64,000 bases of DNA from Streptomyces indicus (lineage in GTDB: Bacteria > Actinomycetota > Actinomycetes > Streptomycetales > Streptomycetaceae). The position numbers were made by a program, and so were the translations under genes. Below, in pieces: positions 62,535-64,000 of this stretch. The DNA lies in assembly GCF_900100315.1 (NCBI RefSeq), contig NZ_FNFF01000015.1, positions 153,352 through 217,351 of the forward strand. The letters are read 5' to 3'. The notes beneath the pieces are model-generated. The model did no database searches and was not told where the DNA came from. It worked only from the letters and a program-made list of their open reading frames with translations. Each line of letters opens with the position of its first letter. Positions within the stretch are counted from its first letter, which is position 1.

Positions 62535-63572
62535 ATGCGCCCAAGCCGCATCCTGCCCGCCCTGCTCCTGCCCCTCGCCCTCCTCGCGAGCGCCTGCGGC
62601 GGCTCCTCCTCCGCCGACACCCTCGGCGGCGGCTCCGACGGCACCGACGGCAAGGGGTCCGTGACCCTCAACGTCGGTGACCAGAAGGGAGGTTCGGAGG
62701 CCGTGCTGCGGGCCGCCGGGGAGCTGGACGACCTCGACTACAAGATCAAGTGGTCCACGTTCACCTCAGGGCCTCCGCTCCTCGAAGCCGTGAACGCCAA
62801 AGCCGTGGACATCGGCGCGGTGGGCAACACGCCACCGGTCTTCGCGGCCGGCGCCGGCTCGAAGATCACCGTCGTGGCCGCGAGCCACGGCAGCCCCGCG
62901 GGCGAGGCGATCCTGGTGCCGGACGACTCCCCGCTGAAGAAGCTGGAGCAGCTCAAGGGGAAGAGCGTCGCCGTCGCCCAGGGCAGCTCGGCGCACTTCC
63001 AGCTGGTCGCCTCGCTGAAGAAGGCGGGTCTGACGCTGAAGGACGTCAAGGTCAGCTATCTCCAGCCGGCCGACGCGCTCGCCGCCTTCAACGGCGGCAA
63101 GGTGGACGCCTGGGCGGTCTGGGACCCGTACACCTCGCAGGTGCTCACGGCCAAGCAGGGCAAGGTCCTCACCGACGGCGAAGGCGTGGTCAACGGGCTG
63201 GGCTTCCAGGTGGCCGCGCCCTCCGCCCTGAAGGACGAGAAGAAGGCCGCCGCGATCGAGGACTACCTGGAGCGACTGCGCCGGGCCCAGGACTGGGTGT
63301 TCGACCACCCCGAGGAGTGGGCGAAGGTCTGGGCGAAGGACACCGGACTGCCGTACGAGGCGGCGCTCGCGGCCGTGAAGCGCTCCAACGGCACCCGCGT
63401 CCCCGTCGCCGTGGACCAGGCCGCCATCGACTCCGAGCAGCGGATCGTCGACACCTTCGCCGAACTGAAGCTGATCCCGCGCAAGGTCACCTTCGCCGAC
63501 TTCGTGGACCCGCGGTTCAACGGCGACCTGCCGCCCTCCACCACCCCGGCCCGTATCTACAAGGAGAAGTGA
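62535..63572 (+). CDS. ssuA: Sulfonate-binding lipoprotein (SsuA type)
   Basis: A 345-residue extracellular solute-binding protein. The signal peptide ends in the lipobox LLASAC with Cys21 lipid-modified. The NMT1/SsuA-like fold shows TLNVGDQKGGSEAVLRAAGELDD at the start, PPLLEAVNAKAVDIGAVGNTPPVFAAGAGSKI in the binding cleft and GKSVAVAQGSSAHFQLVASLKKAGLTLKDV afterwards. It captures aliphatic sulfonates or similar sulfur esters and hands them to SsuBC. The start is an ATG; 114 bases separate it from ssuB, more than elsewhere in the operon, but I see no separate promoter. Confidence 0.9.
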   Translation: MRPSRILPALLLPLALLASACGGSSSADTLGGGSDGTDGKGSVTLNVGDQKGGSEAVLRAAGELDDLDYKIKWSTFTSGPPLLEAVNAKAVDIGAVGNTPPVFAAGAGSKITVVAASHGSPAGEAILVPDDSPLKKLEQLKGKSVAVAQGSSAHFQLVASLKKAGLTLKDVKVSYLQPADALAAFNGGKVDAWAVWDPYTSQVLTAKQGKVLTDGEGVVNGLGFQVAAPSALKDEKKAAAIEDYLERLRRAQDWVFDHPEEWAKVWAKDTGLPYEAALAAVKRSNGTRVPVAVDQAAIDSEQRIVDTFAELKLIPRKVTFADFVDPRFNGDLPPSTTPARIYKEK

Positions 63573-63574
63573 CC

Positions 63575-64000
63575 GTGACCGTCCACCTGCACTGGTTCCT
63601 GCCGACCGGCGGCGACGGCCGCACCCTCGTCGACCGGCACGCCTACACCGACGGCGGCATCAAGCGCTCCCGCATCACCCCGGTCAGCGGGGTGCGCGCG
63701 CCCGACATCGAGTATCTGGCCCAAATCGCCAAGGCCGCCGAGCAGTTGGGCTTCGAGGCCGTGCTCACCCCGACCGGCACCTGGTGCGAGGACGCCTGGC
63801 TCACCACGGTCGCCCTCGCCCAGCACACCGAACGCCTCAAGTTCCTCGTCGCGTTCCGGCCCGGGGTGATCTCGCCGGTGCTCGCCGCCCAGATGGCGGC
63901 CACGTACCAGCGCATCACGCGCGGCCGCCTGCTGCTCAACGTGGTGACGGGTGGCGACTCCACCGAGCAGCGCCGCTTCGGCGACCACCTGGACCACGAC
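63575..64000 (+). CDS. ssuD: FMNH2-dependent alkanesulfonate monooxygenase (SsuD type), partial
   Basis: The first 142 residues of a bacterial-luciferase-fold monooxygenase; the gene continues beyond the end of the window. SsuD uses reduced FMN and oxygen to cut C-S bonds of alkanesulfonates, releasing sulfite. Matching motifs: HLHWFLPTGGDG at the start, VLTPTGTWCEDAWLTT (the cysteine is equivalent to the substrate-site Cys of E. coli SsuD), LKFLVAFRPGVISPVLAAQMAATYQRITRGRLLLNVVTGGD. I chose the GTG at 63575 because AAGGAG is eight bases upstream; a GTG six bases earlier, overlapping the ssuA stop, is too near that site. It completes a transport-plus-cleavage pathway for organosulfur. Confidence 0.92.
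   Translation, partial: MTVHLHWFLPTGGDGRTLVDRHAYTDGGIKRSRITPVSGVRAPDIEYLAQIAKAAEQLGFEAVLTPTGTWCEDAWLTTVALAQHTERLKFLVAFRPGVISPVLAAQMAATYQRITRGRLLLNVVTGGDSTEQRRFGDHLDHD

Overview
This window is chromosomal DNA of a Streptomyces or a very close relative. The sequence is strongly GC-rich with G/C-dominated third codon positions, GTG and TTG starts are common, many genes overlap by an ATGA or GTGA, and the gene content is typical of the genus: a csnR-K-type amino-sugar operon, large FtsX-type exporters, PknG/GlnX/GlnH signalling, a TerD protein, secreted subtilases and an ssu sulfonate operon. I see no phage genes, insertion sequences, tRNA, rRNA or CRISPR array. It reads as core chromosome rather than an acquired island. 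Identifications rest on reading the translations; no database search was run.

Layout. 0.1-2.9 kb: ettA (ABC-F ribosome factor), a hotdog thioesterase and an unknown protein, translationally coupled. 2.9-9.8 kb (minus): an ABC exporter of one ATPase with an unusual C-terminal tail and two very large FtsX-family permeases. 10.0-11.6 kb: a truncated haemoglobin divergent from a PCMT-family methyltransferase, with a 26-bp tandem repeat array between them. 11.8-22.8 kb (minus): a signalling island, read from its upstream end as GlnX-like membrane protein, GlnH-like sensor, unknown helical protein, PknG-like kinase, PP2C phosphatase, vWA protein and FHA protein. 23.3-27.0 kb: secreted subtilase. 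27.0-33.9 kb (minus): ROK repressor, sugar ABC transporter, GH4 glycosidase and sugar kinase, matching the csnR-E-F-G-H-K glucosamine/chitosan-oligosaccharide operon, with a ROK operator upstream of csnR. 34.2-38.9 kb: MscS channel, HNH nuclease, and a PadR / ABC ATPase / FtsX operon. 39.0-47.4 kb: a GH84-like secreted glycosidase, an 80-residue repeat protein, malQ carrying a TTA codon, a small membrane protein, an EamA exporter and a LysR regulator. 47.4-52.8 kb (minus): aminopeptidase N, aspartate-semialdehyde dehydrogenase and an MHS-family transporter. 52.9-56.7 kb: a multidomain TerD protein divergent from an ECF sigma factor and its probable membrane anti-sigma factor. 56.8-60.1 kb (minus): a second secreted subtilase. 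60.4-64.0 kb: a 27-codon cysteine-containing leader peptide followed by ssuC-ssuB-ssuA-ssuD; ssuD runs off the end.

The most interesting parts are (i) the 11-kb Ser/Thr phospho-signalling island, where an amino-acid-sensing PknG axis is joined to its own phosphatase, vWA and FHA partners, three of them carrying zinc ribbons; (ii) the probably leaderless cysteine leader peptide in front of the sulfonate operon; (iii) the short acidic repeat protein at 42.3 kb, whose repeat units differ almost only at synonymous sites; (iv) the tandem array of GGAC-N4-GTCC palindromes between the globin and methyltransferase genes; and (v) a GH84-like enzyme in which the first Asp of the catalytic pair appears to be Gln.
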